A stretch of 64,000 nt of DNA, taken from positions 124,001-188,000 of the forward strand of contig NZ_JAMBOS010000004.1 of the NCBI RefSeq assembly GCF_023715705.1, read 5' to 3'. The notes beneath the pieces are model-generated. The model was not told the origin of the DNA. It did no database searches and saw only the letters and a program-made list of their open reading frames with translations. Both the position numbers and the translations under genes were made by a program. Source of the DNA: Halalkalibacter oceani (GTDB lineage Bacteria; Bacillota; Bacilli; Bacillales; Bacillaceae_D). Of this stretch, positions 16,437 to 25,178 are shown one piece after another; position 1 is the stretch's first letter; every line of letters begins with the position of its first letter.

Positions 16437-17024
16437 TCACTCTTCTTCTAAAAAGATGTGTAAGTCTTCGAGGGTGACAGAAACACTCTCTTCTTTGGTT
16501 GAATACGCCGCGATGATCACCCCTACGACCTCATCCTTCTCATTAAGTACAGGTGCTCCACTAAACCCCCTCGGTGTAAAATAGCCGGTAATCATCCGGT
16601 CATTTTCAGTGCCTACTTCCCCATTCGCTTGTCTAGTCCTCACCCATCTGGACAGTTCTGATACACGTCCTTCTATCCGGTAAAATTCTCGTCCGGCACT
16701 TCTGCTGCTGCCTATTGTATAGACCGGTTCTCCCTGTTCTACTTGCTCCGCTATCGTGTAAAAGGGATGGTCCTTTTTCTCCGTTAAAAGCAACGCCAAA
16801 TCTCTCTCCCTGTCCAATTTAATCAGTTCGGCAGATAAATAGTCCCGACCGTCAAAGACAACCATCCGCTCCCCTTTAATAACATGCCCGGCAGTGATCA
16901 CATATCCATCCTCAATAAAAAAGCCTGACCCTTTAGAGTATCCCTCTTCTACATAAATGATCGCATCCGGAGAGGCGACCACACTGAATGTCGCTAACAT
17001 CCAGATGACAACATGTTTTATCAT
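16437..17024 (-). CDS. Secreted trypsin-like serine protease
   Basis: A 195-residue chymotrypsin-fold protease with a signal peptide (hydrophobic residues about 5-18). The catalytic triad is visible: His in ITAGHV, Asp in DRERDLALL, Ser in TPRGFSGAPV (GxSG). It lacks the PDZ domain and C-terminal membrane parts of HtrA proteases, so it is a minimal single-domain enzyme, probably secreted or anchored by its signal. Start ATG 17024 has AGGTG upstream; an in-frame GTG 9 nt earlier is less likely. Substrate unknown. Confidence 0.88.
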   Translation of the reverse strand: MIKHVVIWMLATFSVVASPDAIIYVEEGYSKGSGFFIEDGYVITAGHVIKGERMVVFDGRDYLSAELIKLDRERDLALLLTEKKDHPFYTIAEQVEQGEPVYTIGSSRSAGREFYRIEGRVSELSRWVRTRQANGEVGTENDRMITGYFTPRGFSGAPVLNEKDEVVGVIIAAYSTKEESVSVTLEDLHIFLEEE

Positions 17025-17106
17025 CAATTCCACCTCGCATGCTTGGTCCTAACAATATATTCCAGACGCGGTGTGGCGTGTGGACGCTTGTCCCTGTTTC
17101 TTTGGA

Positions 17107-17135
17107 ATAAAAAAAACCCCTCACATATGGAGGGG
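17107..17135 (-). terminator. Intrinsic terminator of ppiB
   Basis: The minus strand reads CCCCTC, loop CATATGT, GAGGGG, then a run of eight T (17109-17116), about 20 nt after the ppiB stop. Confidence 0.9.
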
Positions 17136-17153
17136 CTAGTGAACGTATTCCTA

Positions 17154-17588
17154 TTATTCTTCCCAGACCTTTACTTCCTTCATGACATCGCCCTGGTTGA
17201 TCCGAAGCACGGTGTCCATCCCTTCTGTCACTTGTCCAAAGACAGTATGGACGCCATCAAGATGCGGCTGCGGCTCATGGACGATGAAAAACTGACTACC
17301 GCCCGTATCTTTTCCGGCATGAGCCATCGAAAGCGAGCCCGCCACGTGCTTATGCGGATTTCCTTCTGTCTCGCATTTGATCGTATAGCCTGGGCCGCCC
17401 GTGCCGTTTCCGATTGGACAACCGCCCTGGGCGACGAAGCCAGGGATGACACGGTGGAATGTTAAGCCGTTATAGTAGCCTTCATTTGCTAATTTCTCGA
17501 AGTTTTCCACTGTTCCCGGTGCTGCCTCCGGATAAAATTCAATCACAATCTTTTCTCCGTTTTCAAATTCAATGGAACCTTTTTTCAT
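17154..17588 (-). CDS. ppiB: Cyclophilin-type peptidyl-prolyl cis-trans isomerase
   Basis: A 144-residue cytosolic cyclophilin. The active-site Arg is in [19 protein letters not shown] and [12 protein letters not shown] are also conserved. No signal peptide. Start ATG 17588 has GGAGG 8 nt upstream; the upstream in-frame ATG overlaps that RBS. B. subtilis PpiB has the same length and is also encoded near lysA. Confidence 0.95.
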   Translation of the reverse strand: MKKGSIEFENGEKIVIEFYPEAAPGTVENFEKLANEGYYNGLTFHRVIPGFVAQGGCPIGNGTGGPGYTIKCETEGNPHKHVAGSLSMAHAGKDTGGSQFFIVHEPQPHLDGVHTVFGQVTEGMDTVLRINQGDVMKEVKVWEE

Positions 17589-17710
17589 ATGTATTGCCTC
17601 CAATTTCTTTTAGATTCATCTTATTGTACATGATTCCCGCCGACATGTGAAATCGAACGAATTGAGGTCTGGACAAAAGCGTTCCGGCTGCGAATGCACC
17701 GCTCTTGAAA

Positions 17711-17738
17711 GAGGGACTGGTTTTTTGACCGGTCCCTC
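17711..17738. terminator. Hairpin downstream of lysA
   Basis: GAGGGACTGGT and GACCGGTCCCTC pair across a short T-rich loop, about 110 nt after the lysA stop. It lies between lysA and the ppiB start and probably ends lysA transcripts. Confidence 0.6.
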
Positions 17739-17845
17739 TCTTATCGCTCCATCATCGCATTGTTTTATCTTGTTTATGATTCCAGCCACTACATTCAGCT
17801 CACGCAGAGGCAAGAAGGACCGAACTCCGCCTTCCTGCCCATCCG

Positions 17846-19165
17846 CTATTTTGTCACGTTATTTGTCAGAGGAACATCGAGCCGCAATAAATCCTGATAG
17901 CTTTCGCGCTTGATTACTTCCTGCGCTTCGCCGTTTTCAACAAAGATGACCGGCGGGCGCGGAATGCGATTATAATTATTGGCCATCGCATACCCATAAG
18001 CTCCTGTACAGAACACTGCTAAAACATCCTCATGGTTGGCATTCGGCAGCGGCAAATCCCAAATCAGCATATCGCCGCTTTCACAGCACTTGCCGGCAAT
18101 GGAAAAGGTATCTGTCGGCGCTTCATTGGCCCGGTTGGCAAGGATCCCTTCGTATTCTGCCTGATAAAGCGCCGGTCTGAGGTTATCGCTCATTCCGCCA
18201 TCAACCGCCAAATAGTCGCGCACATTTGGAATATGCTTCTTGGAACCGACCGAATAAAGCGTCGTGCCGGCATCCCCGACAAGCGAGCGGCCCGGTTCGA
18301 TCCAGATTTCCGGCATATCGATCGCAATTTCGGCTGCCTGCTGCTTGACCACCTCGATCATCTTCTGGACGTACTCTTCAGCAGGAAGCGGCGTATCCCC
18401 TTCGATATAGCGAATGCCGAAGCCTCCGCCCAAATTTAGCACCTGAGGCGTAAAATCAAACACTTCCCGCCAATGCTTAATCAGTTCAAACATTTTTTCA
18501 ACCGCCATCACAAACCCGGTAGTTTCAAAGATTTGTGAGCCGATATGGCTGTGAACCCCGAGCAGGCGCAGATTGTCGTCAGCCTGAGCGACTTCAACAG
18601 CCTGGTGTACCTGGCCGCTGATCAGATCAAAGCCGAATTTGGAATCCTCCTGTCCGGTCGAAATATAATCATGTGTATGCGCCTCGACGCCCGGAGTGAT
18701 CCGCAGCAAAATATTCATTTGCACATTCCGCTCCCCACAAATCCGGCTCAGCTCGCGCAGCTCATAAAAGTTATCGACAACGATGCAGCCAATTTGCGCT
18801 TCAACCGCCATTTCCAGTTCAACCAGGCTTTTGTTATTGCCATGAAAATGAACTCTCTCCATCGGAAAACCGGACTGGATCGCCGTATACAGTTCTCCAC
18901 CGGAAACGACATCAAGGCTCAGCCCAAGCTCATCGGCAAGCTGAAACATCGCGATGCAGCTGAACGCCTTACTTGCATAAGCAACCTGATAAGGCACCTG
19001 CTCTTCGATAAACGCCTGCTGGAAGCTGGCGGCCCGTTTCCGGATCAGGGCGACATCATAAATGAAGAGCGGCGTGCCATAATCCCGTGCCAGGGCAGTC
19101 GTATCAACCCCGCCAATTTCAAGATGTCCCTGGTCGTTAATCGTGCTAGTCCCATGTAAATACAT
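17846..19165 (-). CDS. lysA: Diaminopimelate decarboxylase
   Basis: PLP enzyme for the last step of lysine synthesis (meso-DAP to L-lysine). The PLP Lys is in VAYASKAFSC near residue 58; HFHGNNK, LGGGFGIRY and KCCESGD are conserved family motifs. Length from ATG 19165 (GGAG 9 nt upstream) is 439 residues, as in B. subtilis. An upstream in-frame ATG at 19183 would add 6 residues and lacks an RBS. It follows spoVAF as in B. subtilis but has its own promoter, a lysine riboswitch and a leader terminator, so lysine should repress it apart from sporulation control. Confidence 0.97.
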   Translation of the reverse strand: MYLHGTSTINDQGHLEIGGVDTTALARDYGTPLFIYDVALIRKRAASFQQAFIEEQVPYQVAYASKAFSCIAMFQLADELGLSLDVVSGGELYTAIQSGFPMERVHFHGNNKSLVELEMAVEAQIGCIVVDNFYELRELSRICGERNVQMNILLRITPGVEAHTHDYISTGQEDSKFGFDLISGQVHQAVEVAQADDNLRLLGVHSHIGSQIFETTGFVMAVEKMFELIKHWREVFDFTPQVLNLGGGFGIRYIEGDTPLPAEEYVQKMIEVVKQQAAEIAIDMPEIWIEPGRSLVGDAGTTLYSVGSKKHIPNVRDYLAVDGGMSDNLRPALYQAEYEGILANRANEAPTDTFSIAGKCCESGDMLIWDLPLPNANHEDVLAVFCTGAYGYAMANNYNRIPRPPVIFVENGEAQEVIKRESYQDLLRLDVPLTNNVTK

Positions 19166-19189
19166 ACTCGTTCTCTCCTTCATTTATCC

Positions 19190-19226
19190 TATAAAGAAAA
19201 CAGCTAATGTCACTACACTAGCTGTT
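19190..19226 (-). terminator. Leader terminator of the lysine riboswitch
   Basis: On the minus strand AACAGCTA, 12-nt loop, TAGCTGTT, then TTCTTTAT. It ends about 25 nt before the lysA start codon, downstream of the L-box aptamer, as expected for the expression platform that stops transcription when lysine is bound. Confidence 0.75.
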
Positions 19227-19249
19227 AAAAGGTTCGATCCTTACCTTAC

Positions 19250-19435
19250 ACCAGAATAGTTCTCCACTACTGTTAATAAGCAGTGACAGTCCGCTGCTTA
19301 TTCAACAGCGACCCAGCTGTGGATGAGTTGGCGCTCATTCCACGCTTCGGCAATAGACCTTTCCACCTTGTTCATCGCTGCCAACGCTCCAAAAGTGTAC
19401 TGATTCCACTTGCGCCTCTACCCCATTTTTACCTG
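19250..19435 (-). promoter_or_regulatory. Lysine riboswitch (L-box) upstream of lysA
   Basis: The minus strand carries the conserved L-box core in order: GGGGTAGAGGCGC (19424-19412), AGTA (19401-19398), GGAAAGG (19364-19358), GCCGAAGC (19351-19344) and GCTGGG (19317-19312). A long P5-like hairpin follows (CTGTTGAATAAGCAG with CTGCTTATTAACAG). The order and spacing match the B. subtilis lysC leader from memory. End points are approximate. Confidence 0.88.
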
Positions 19436-19459
19436 AGGTTTATGAAATTAGTCGCTATT

Positions 19460-19488
19460 ACTTTACCATACCAAACAAAATAGTTCAA
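19460..19488 (-). promoter_or_regulatory. Sigma-A-like promoter of lysA
   Basis: Minus strand TTGAAC (19488-19483), 17-nt spacer, TAAAGT (19465-19460). The predicted start is about 15-20 nt before the riboswitch. It is squeezed between the spoVAF stop and the aptamer. Confidence 0.6.
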
Positions 19489-19491
19489 TCC

Positions 19492-20979
19492 TTATTCAGA
19501 TCGCTGCTTGATCGGATCCTGAGGATTAACAATGCTCGGTCGGAAGCGGACCGACGGCACCGTCGCCCTGATCAGAATTTGCCACATCGCCGGCGGATCA
19601 AATGGAAGAAACGGCCATAAATACGGCTTGTTAAGAGCTTTAATCATCGTCAGGAGAAGAATAAACAGCGTCCCGCCGATAATGAATCCCGGCGCTTTAA
19701 AGAACGCCACGGCTAAAATCAGCATAATCCGACTCACCCTTAGAGCAACGCCCAGCTCATAGCTCGGAGTGGCGAAAATACCGATCGCGCCAAGAGCGAC
19801 ATAAAGAATGACTTCTGAGGTGAAGTAGCCGACCTCGATCGCAATTTCCCCGATTAACAGGGCGGCGACGAGACCGAGGGCCGTTGCCAGCGGTGACGGT
19901 GTATGAATGGCAGCCATCCGCAGTAGCTCGATCCCAAGCTCGGCAATCAAAATTTGCAGGACGATTGGCACGTTATTCATATCCTCCGGCCCAATAAAAT
20001 CCAGTCCCGCCGGTAAAAGACTCGGCTGAACCACGAGCAGCAGCCAGAACGGCAAAACAAAAAGGGAAAAGAAGATTCCTAAAAAACGCGTCCAGCGGAG
20101 AAATGTTCCAATAAAGGCCGCCTGGCGGTATTCCTCGGCATGCTGAACATGGTGAAACAGCGTCGTTGGCGTAATGATCACGCTTGGTGAGGCATCAACC
20201 ATGACCAAAATATGGCCTTCCAGCAAATGCGTTGCCGCGACATCCGGACGCTCTGTATAGCGGACAAGAGGAAAAGGATTCATCCCCTGCTTGACAATAT
20301 ATTCCTCGACGATTTTATCGGCCATCGTCAACCCGTCCAAATTAATCGATTCAAGCTCCTTCCTGACAATTTCCACTAAATCAGGATCGGCAATTCCATC
20401 GATATACGACAAACAAATGTCGGTCTTTGACCGTACCCCGACCTGCATAATTTCATTGCGCAGCCGTTCATCACGGATACGCCTCCTCGTCAATGCGGTG
20501 TTGAGGATAATATTTTCCGTATAGCCGTCACGCGCTCCACGCACGACTCGTTCTGTGTCAGGCTCTTCCGGACCGCGTCCCGGATAGCTTCTGACATCGA
20601 CAACAAAGGCCTCATCTTCTCCTTCAACGAGAATAAAGATCAAGCCCGAGAGCATCCGTGTGATCGCTTCATCAAGCGACGATGTATATTCAACCTGGAC
20701 ATGGGTCAAATGATTTTGGATCGCTTGTCGCACCTTCACCGACGGAGTTTTCCGTCCGCGGGCATCGAGCAGCATCAGCTCTCTCATGATTTCAATAATA
20801 AACTCAATATCACATAAGCCTGTTACGAAATAAATTTGAATTTCTTTATCAAGAACAGGAAGCTTGCGTACTCCGACATCAAACGATTTATCAAAGCCGA
20901 GCCTCTCTTTCAGGATCTCCTCGTTTACCTTAATATCCCGTGATATCGGTGTCTCTTTCTTGTCAAACTTCTGACTCAT
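19492..20979 (-). CDS. spoVAF: Stage V sporulation protein AF (SpoVAF)
   Basis: A 495-residue membrane protein of the GerA/SpoVAF family, active in the spore inner membrane and linked to dipicolinate release at germination. The N-terminal soluble half has RSYPGRGPEEPDTERVVRGARDGYTE, a GerA-family signature; the C-terminal half has 4-6 hydrophobic segments and ends in FDPPAMWQILIRATVPSVRFRPS. Start ATG 20979 with GGAG 8 nt upstream; it overlaps the spoVAEA end by 17 nt. Last gene of the spoVA operon. Confidence 0.95.
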   Translation of the reverse strand: MSQKFDKKETPISRDIKVNEEILKERLGFDKSFDVGVRKLPVLDKEIQIYFVTGLCDIEFIIEIMRELMLLDARGRKTPSVKVRQAIQNHLTHVQVEYTSSLDEAITRMLSGLIFILVEGEDEAFVVDVRSYPGRGPEEPDTERVVRGARDGYTENIILNTALTRRRIRDERLRNEIMQVGVRSKTDICLSYIDGIADPDLVEIVRKELESINLDGLTMADKIVEEYIVKQGMNPFPLVRYTERPDVAATHLLEGHILVMVDASPSVIITPTTLFHHVQHAEEYRQAAFIGTFLRWTRFLGIFFSLFVLPFWLLLVVQPSLLPAGLDFIGPEDMNNVPIVLQILIAELGIELLRMAAIHTPSPLATALGLVAALLIGEIAIEVGYFTSEVILYVALGAIGIFATPSYELGVALRVSRIMLILAVAFFKAPGFIIGGTLFILLLTMIKALNKPYLWPFLPFDPPAMWQILIRATVPSVRFRPSIVNPQDPIKQRSE

Positions 20980-21547
20980 GATATCCGCTCCGTTCCAATA
21001 TAATTTCGATTGCCAGCTTCGTGATCGGCGCGCCTTTTTCGACAGTGTCAAGACCGGCCATTTTGCCGATATCGCCGACGCCGACGACTACTGGAAGGGA
21101 TAGCTCGTCCAGCACATACACCGTATCTCCATTAATCCGACCAACCTCCAAGTCGGCCAGACCGTCTTTATCAATGCCATATTCAGTTAGATTGCCATAG
21201 CGATCAATGCCAACATCAATATGGGCCCACTCACTGGCGTGAGTCGACGAAGCAACAGCGACGGCGCCAATCACTTCGATATCAGGATGGTTGGCCAAAT
21301 AATGCATCGCCGTCTCACCCATTCCCGATTCACGGTAGCCGCCATCATCAAACATCACAAGCACTGGATCGGTAGGAGTTTGTAAAATGAGAGAAGCAAG
21401 CTCCTCGCCTGTTAAATGCGAAGGATTTCCTGACGAATGACTGATACAGCGTCCACCAATCTCCCGGCTCGCCTGCTCGACTGCTTTTCTGGCAGCCTCA
21501 TCTCCGTCCGTCACAAAAATAACCTTAGGCTTTCTCTCCATTTTCAT
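20963..21547 (-). CDS. spoVAEA: Stage V sporulation protein AEA
   Basis: A soluble protein of about 194 residues, starting [19 protein letters not shown], with MFDDGGYRESGMGETAM and VGIDRYGNLTEYGIDKDG segments recognised from B. subtilis SpoVAEA. It is part of the dipicolinate channel operon. The start is uncertain among GTG 21550, ATG 21547 and ATG 21541; it overlaps the spoVAE stop, so translation is probably coupled. Confidence 0.93.
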   Translation of the reverse strand: MKMERKPKVIFVTDGDEAARKAVEQASREIGGRCISHSSGNPSHLTGEELASLILQTPTDPVLVMFDDGGYRESGMGETAMHYLANHPDIEVIGAVAVASSTHASEWAHIDVGIDRYGNLTEYGIDKDGLADLEVGRINGDTVYVLDELSLPVVVGVGDIGKMAGLDTVEKGAPITKLAIEIILERSGYHESEV

Positions 21548-21900
21548 CACCCCTTTGGCTTAAAAAAGATTGCAATTAAAAAACTGAATAAAATCGTCGA
21601 GGAAATGCCGACAGAGGTCACTTCAAACACGCCCATCCCGACACCCCAAAAACCGTAGCGATCCCCTTCCGCCATCGCCCCGTGGACGAGGGAATGACCA
21701 AAGCTGGTAATCGGCACTGTCGCCCCGGCCCCGGCAAAATCAATCAGGCGATCATAAAGCTGAAAGCCGTCCAATAACGCCCCCGCGACGACAAGAGTGC
21801 TGAGGGTATGCGTCGGTGACAACTTGCCAACATCCATTAACAATTGTCCCAACAAGCAAATCAACCCTCCCACAACGAAAGCGATCACATAATCCAGCAT
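21547..21900 (-). CDS. spoVAE: Stage V sporulation protein AE (SpoVAEB)
   Basis: A 117-residue membrane protein with three or four hydrophobic segments, related to SpoVAC. Motif [20 protein letters not shown] matches the GAGSLVPVTGFSNAMTSAA region of SpoVAC in the same operon. The start is fixed at ATG 21900 by GGAG 8 nt upstream; a longer in-frame extension to 22134 lies wholly inside spoVAD and is spurious. It belongs to the SpoVA Ca-dipicolinate channel of the spore inner membrane. Confidence 0.95.
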   Translation of the reverse strand: MLDYVIAFVVGGLICLLGQLLMDVGKLSPTHTLSTLVVAGALLDGFQLYDRLIDFAGAGATVPITSFGHSLVHGAMAEGDRYGFWGVGMGVFEVTSVGISSTILFSFLIAIFFKPKG

Positions 21901-21905
21901 CCCGG

Positions 21906-22913
21906 TTACTCCTTTCGTTCGAATGAAATGGCATGAGCAATGCAAGGAATCGTTTCCTTCTGCTGGATCATCAGCGGGCTCAGCAGGGCCCCTGTCGCCA
22001 CAACAAGGATTCGGTTGAACTTTCCTCTTTTCATTTCCTGCAGAAGATGACCATATGTTACAACTGCCGGACAGCCGGCCCCACTTCCACCCGCGAAAAC
22101 AGGCTGTTCCTGCTGATAAATCATAATCCCGCAATCCTGATATTTATTCACAAGATGAATCCCTTTTTCTTGTAGTAGTTTACGCAAAATTCCACTTCCT
22201 ACCCGTGATAAATCGCCGGTTACGATTAAATCATAATCATCGACTGTCCGCTTCGTTTCCATCAGATGCGTTAAAATCGTATCAGCCGCGGCCGGAGCCA
22301 TCGCCGATCCCATATCAAATGGGTTCGCCAAACCGAAATCAATCACTTTGCCGACTGTCGCCTCCGTAATTTGAATCGCTGACGGCTTCGTTCCGATCAC
22401 AATCGCTCCCGCCCCGGTTACCGTGTAGGTTGACGTTTCAGGTCGCTGGCTGCCAAATTCAGTCGGATAGCGGAATTGCCGCTCCGCCGTCGCATTATGG
22501 CTGCTTGCCGAGGTTAGCACGAGCTTCGCCGCCCCCGTATCAATGAGCAGGCTGCCAAGAGCCAGACCTTCCATCGCTGTCGCACAGGCGGCAAAAAGGC
22601 CAAAGTAAGGCCGCTCCAGCTCTCGCGCATGGTAATTGGATGTCACAATCTGGTTCAGCAAATCCCCGGCTAAAAAAAAGTCGATCTCCTCCGCTTTCTT
22701 TTCAGCTTTTTTCAGAGCGGTCTCAACCGCGTCCTTCATCAGTTTCCGTTCAGCGAGCTCCCAATTCTCTTCTCCGGCATACAAATGGTCATAGGCTGTA
22801 TCAAAGCTTGCGCCTAAAGGACCTTTCGCTTCCTCAGGCCCGACCGCTGTCCCCGTACCCTGTACAAATACCGGATTGTCAAAATGCCATGTTTGCCTTC
22901 CTCTTCGTTCCAC
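21906..22913 (-). CDS. spoVAD: Stage V sporulation protein AD (SpoVAD)
   Basis: A thiolase-fold protein of about 335 residues that binds dipicolinic acid in spores. Recognised segments are [50 protein letters not shown] and [16 protein letters not shown]-like [16 protein letters not shown]. The C-terminus reads [19 protein letters not shown]. Start probably GTG 22913, with AGGAG 10 nt upstream; GTG 22922 is only 1 nt from the RBS. Same gene order as B. subtilis. Confidence 0.95.
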   Translation of the reverse strand: MERRGRQTWHFDNPVFVQGTGTAVGPEEAKGPLGASFDTAYDHLYAGEENWELAERKLMKDAVETALKKAEKKAEEIDFFLAGDLLNQIVTSNYHARELERPYFGLFAACATAMEGLALGSLLIDTGAAKLVLTSASSHNATAERQFRYPTEFGSQRPETSTYTVTGAGAIVIGTKPSAIQITEATVGKVIDFGLANPFDMGSAMAPAAADTILTHLMETKRTVDDYDLIVTGDLSRVGSGILRKLLQEKGIHLVNKYQDCGIMIYQQEQPVFAGGSGAGCPAVVTYGHLLQEMKRGKFNRILVVATGALLSPLMIQQKETIPCIAHAISFERKE

Positions 22914-22926
22914 CAGCTCCACACTC

Positions 22927-23388
22927 CTACGATTGAATCAGCATTTTTACGAGCAGCCTCGTCAAGCCGACGATATAGGCTGATAATACACCGAAAGCGA
23001 TCACGGCCCCGGTCAGCTTGAACATATTGGCGCCGATGCCGAACACAAGCCCTTCGCTTTTATGCTCTAACGCCGCACTCGTCATCGCATTGGAAAAGCC
23101 TGTGACAGGCACTAATGAGCCGGCGCCGGCGAATTGACCGAGTTTGTCATACAAGCCAAGACCAGTCGCCAGCGCGGCCAGCAGAATAAGCGTCGCCAAA
23201 GTCGGCCCCATCGCCTCCTTTTCCGTAAATGGAAGATACGTCAAATACAAGTTGTTCAGCCATTGACCGAGCGTACAAATAAGGCCGCCGATCAAAAACG
23301 CTTTAGCGCCATTTCGCCATACCGCCCGCTTCGGCTGATACATTTGAATGTTTTTTTGGTATTGTTTTTTCTCCGTCGTCGTTGCCAT
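22927..23388 (-). CDS. spoVAC: Stage V sporulation protein AC (SpoVAC)
   Basis: A 153-residue membrane protein with four hydrophobic segments, a mechanosensitive-like component of the SpoVA dipicolinate channel in B. subtilis. Motifs FLIGGLICTLGQW and GAGSLVPVTGFSNAMTSAALEHKSEG are characteristic. ATG 23388 has AGGAGG upstream. Confidence 0.95.
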   Translation of the reverse strand: MATTTEKKQYQKNIQMYQPKRAVWRNGAKAFLIGGLICTLGQWLNNLYLTYLPFTEKEAMGPTLATLILLAALATGLGLYDKLGQFAGAGSLVPVTGFSNAMTSAALEHKSEGLVFGIGANMFKLTGAVIAFGVLSAYIVGLTRLLVKMLIQS

Positions 23389-23399
23389 CCTTCATCCTC

Positions 23400-23819
23400 C
23401 TACTTAATAAAAAAAAGCCAGTGAAAAAGCGAGCCGCACACCTTGCCGAGCGCAATCGCCATTAAAAAGCGGACAATATGACCATCGAGTCCGATTCGCT
23501 TCGCTAAAATCGGCAAAACATTCAGCACTTCCGTCAGGGCGGCGGCCAGCATGCCGACAAAGGCGCCCGCCGCCAGACCAACCGGAATCAGCCAGAGCGG
23601 TGAGGCGTGCAACGTAAACGTGTAAAAGCTCGCCCACGTTCCAACCTGGACCCCAATGATCAACGCCCACTCGTAGAAGCGGATAAACGAGCCGGTTTTG
23701 GTTAACTGCGTCATGCGCGGCGCTACTCCGAGCACGGTCAGGAATGCGACGAATCCTCCGCCGACAGCCAACCCGCCCCCGAAACCGATCAGCATGACCA
23801 GCACCGATTCAATGGCCAT
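23400..23819 (-). CDS. spoVAB: Stage V sporulation protein AB (SpoVAB)
   Basis: A 139-residue integral membrane protein with four or five hydrophobic segments; GGGLAVGGGFVAFLTVLGVAPR and a terminal AIALGKVCGSLFHW are family segments. Start ATG 23819 overlaps the spoVAA stop by 11 nt; upstream in-frame ATGs lie inside spoVAA. Component of the spoVA operon. Confidence 0.93.
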   Translation of the reverse strand: MAIESVLVMLIGFGGGLAVGGGFVAFLTVLGVAPRMTQLTKTGSFIRFYEWALIIGVQVGTWASFYTFTLHASPLWLIPVGLAAGAFVGMLAAALTEVLNVLPILAKRIGLDGHIVRFLMAIALGKVCGSLFHWLFFIK

Positions 23820-24426
23820 TGTCTTTCCCTTGCTTGTTTTCATGGTGAAGCAGATAGGCATCGAGCGATTGCTGGTACTGAAACATCTCTACCTCTAATG
23901 GACTTGGCTCCTCATTTAACCGTTTGCGGAAAAAATGATTGAAAAACAGCACCATACCGAGCCCTAAACCGATTGAATAAGGAATTTGTAAAAGCAGGGG
24001 CTTCGCCTCTTCATTGCCGGTAACAAGCTGAAAGATCCGGAGGTGAACGGCCCGCATGCTGACATCCTCATGAAAGTTCATAATCGCCAGGCCGGCGCCA
24101 ATAAATAATAAAAACCAAACGAGCATCACATAAACAGGCGCCAACGCCGACTTTGCCTGTTTTATTTCGACAAGCGTCTGCGGCGCACCGACGGCTTGGA
24201 TCGAAAGGTGAGGAAATACTTCATGAATTTTTTTGATGACATCAATGATATCAATAATCAGATGGCTCTGATCTTCAGGTGAAATCGAATAAAGAGGAAG
24301 CCCGGCCAGAGCAGCCTGCCTCGTTTCAGCCGCATTCATATGAGCGATATCACGAAGAACAAGCACCTGATTGCAAGTAGCAGAGATTCGCGGTTTCAGC
24401 CGCAAATACAGCTCCTCCTGTGCCAC
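23809..24426 (-). CDS. spoVAA: Stage V sporulation protein AA (SpoVAA)
   Basis: A 205-residue protein with an N-terminal soluble domain and two hydrophobic segments. AIMNFHEDVSMRAVHLRI and YSIGLGLGMVLFFNHFFRKR, followed by LNEEPSPLEVEMF, match B. subtilis SpoVAA. The start is GTG 24426, preceded by GGAGG at 8 nt; the in-frame ATG at 24441 overlaps that RBS, and the much longer frame up to 24972 is an artefact crossing dinB. First gene of spoVA, with its own sigma-G-like promoter. Confidence 0.95.
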   Translation of the reverse strand: MAQEELYLRLKPRISATCNQVLVLRDIAHMNAAETRQAALAGLPLYSISPEDQSHLIIDIIDVIKKIHEVFPHLSIQAVGAPQTLVEIKQAKSALAPVYVMLVWFLLFIGAGLAIMNFHEDVSMRAVHLRIFQLVTGNEEAKPLLLQIPYSIGLGLGMVLFFNHFFRKRLNEEPSPLEVEMFQYQQSLDAYLLHHENKQGKDNGH

Positions 24427-24449
24427 TCGAATCACCTCCATTTTGCTTT

Positions 24450-24480
24450 TAGTATGACAGAAAGCCTTCCACTTCATTCT
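24450..24480 (-). promoter_or_regulatory. Sigma-G-type promoter of the spoVA operon
   Basis: The minus strand carries CATACTA (24456-24450), identical to the sigma-G -10 consensus, and AGAATG (24480-24475), 4 of 6 matches to TGAATA, with an 18-nt spacer. It lies 24 nt upstream of the spoVAA start. In B. subtilis spoVA is transcribed by sigma-G in the forespore. Confidence 0.7.
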
Positions 24481-24608
24481 CTTCCGTCCGCAAAATCTGT
24501 CGCTCCCACTTGGCTGCTTCTTTTTTTGACAATCTTTCAGATAGTCATTTCCTTTTATCAGAAGATTCGCTACACTGATAGTAAACCGGTTTGTAAAGGA
24601 GTGTTTGT

Positions 24609-25067
24609 ATGGCATTTGTTCCTTTTTCGTATGCAAGAAAAGCCATTTTACAAGTAGTGACGTCAATTGACGAAGAAAAGCTGGATGTGATCCCCCCAGG
24701 CTTCGCCAACTCAATCCGCTGGAACGTCGGCCATCTGCTCGTTGTCGCCGATCGCATTTTGCGCCATGCCGCCAATTATCAGGCGGTTGTGCCTGATCAT
24801 TACACGAGCTTTTTCGATATGGGCACCTCGCCAGCGCAATGGTCGGAGGAGCCTCCGTCGCTCGCGGAGATTGTCCGCTATGCCGAAGCCCAGCTCGAGG
24901 CTGTACAGCGGCTTTCTGACAACGGCTGTGACCTGCCGCTTGCCAAAACATTCGACCTGCGCGGGACAACATTCACGACGCTTTCCGACCTGCTCGGTTT
25001 CTTAAGCTATCATGAAGGCCTTCATTTAGGCGCCTGTAAACTCATAAAAAAACACGCCGGCGCGTAA
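24609..25067 (+). CDS. DinB-family protein
   Basis: A 152-residue four-helix-bundle protein of the DinB/YfiT family, whose members bind a metal and are often thiol-dependent transferases. Candidate metal ligands are His in WNVGHLLVVADR (near residue 42) and HEGLHLG (HxxxH, near residues 137-141). Start ATG with AAAGGAGTGTTTGT upstream. It lies on the opposite strand between sigF and spoVAA, a place with no gene in B. subtilis, so it is an insertion. Target thiol or substrate unknown. Confidence 0.88.
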   Translation: MAFVPFSYARKAILQVVTSIDEEKLDVIPPGFANSIRWNVGHLLVVADRILRHAANYQAVVPDHYTSFFDMGTSPAQWSEEPPSLAEIVRYAEAQLEAVQRLSDNGCDLPLAKTFDLRGTTFTTLSDLLGFLSYHEGLHLGACKLIKKHAGA

Positions 25068-25120
25068 ATAAAACAAACGATATTTGTCCGGATTTTTTCC
25101 GTTGAAAACTGTAGCAAAAA

Positions 25121-25178
25121 AAAAGACTGATTCTCGCAACCACAAAACAGTGTTGTGGTTTTTGAGAATCAGTCTTTT
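25121..25178. terminator. Strong bidirectional terminator between dinB and sigF
   Basis: Outer arms AAAAGACTGATTCTC and GAGAATCAGTCTTTT (15 bp, perfect) enclose inner arms AACCACAA and TTGTGGTT. It touches the sigF stop codon. T-runs occur on both strands, so it should stop transcripts from both genes. Confidence 0.9.

Noticed and set aside
21547-22134. 195-residue version of SpoVAE
   Set aside because: The first 78 residues lie inside spoVAD in another frame; ATG 21900 has the RBS.
23809-24972. 387-residue version of SpoVAA
   Set aside because: The extra N-terminal part is the antisense of dinB; the GTG at 24426 has a good RBS and gives the known SpoVAA length.
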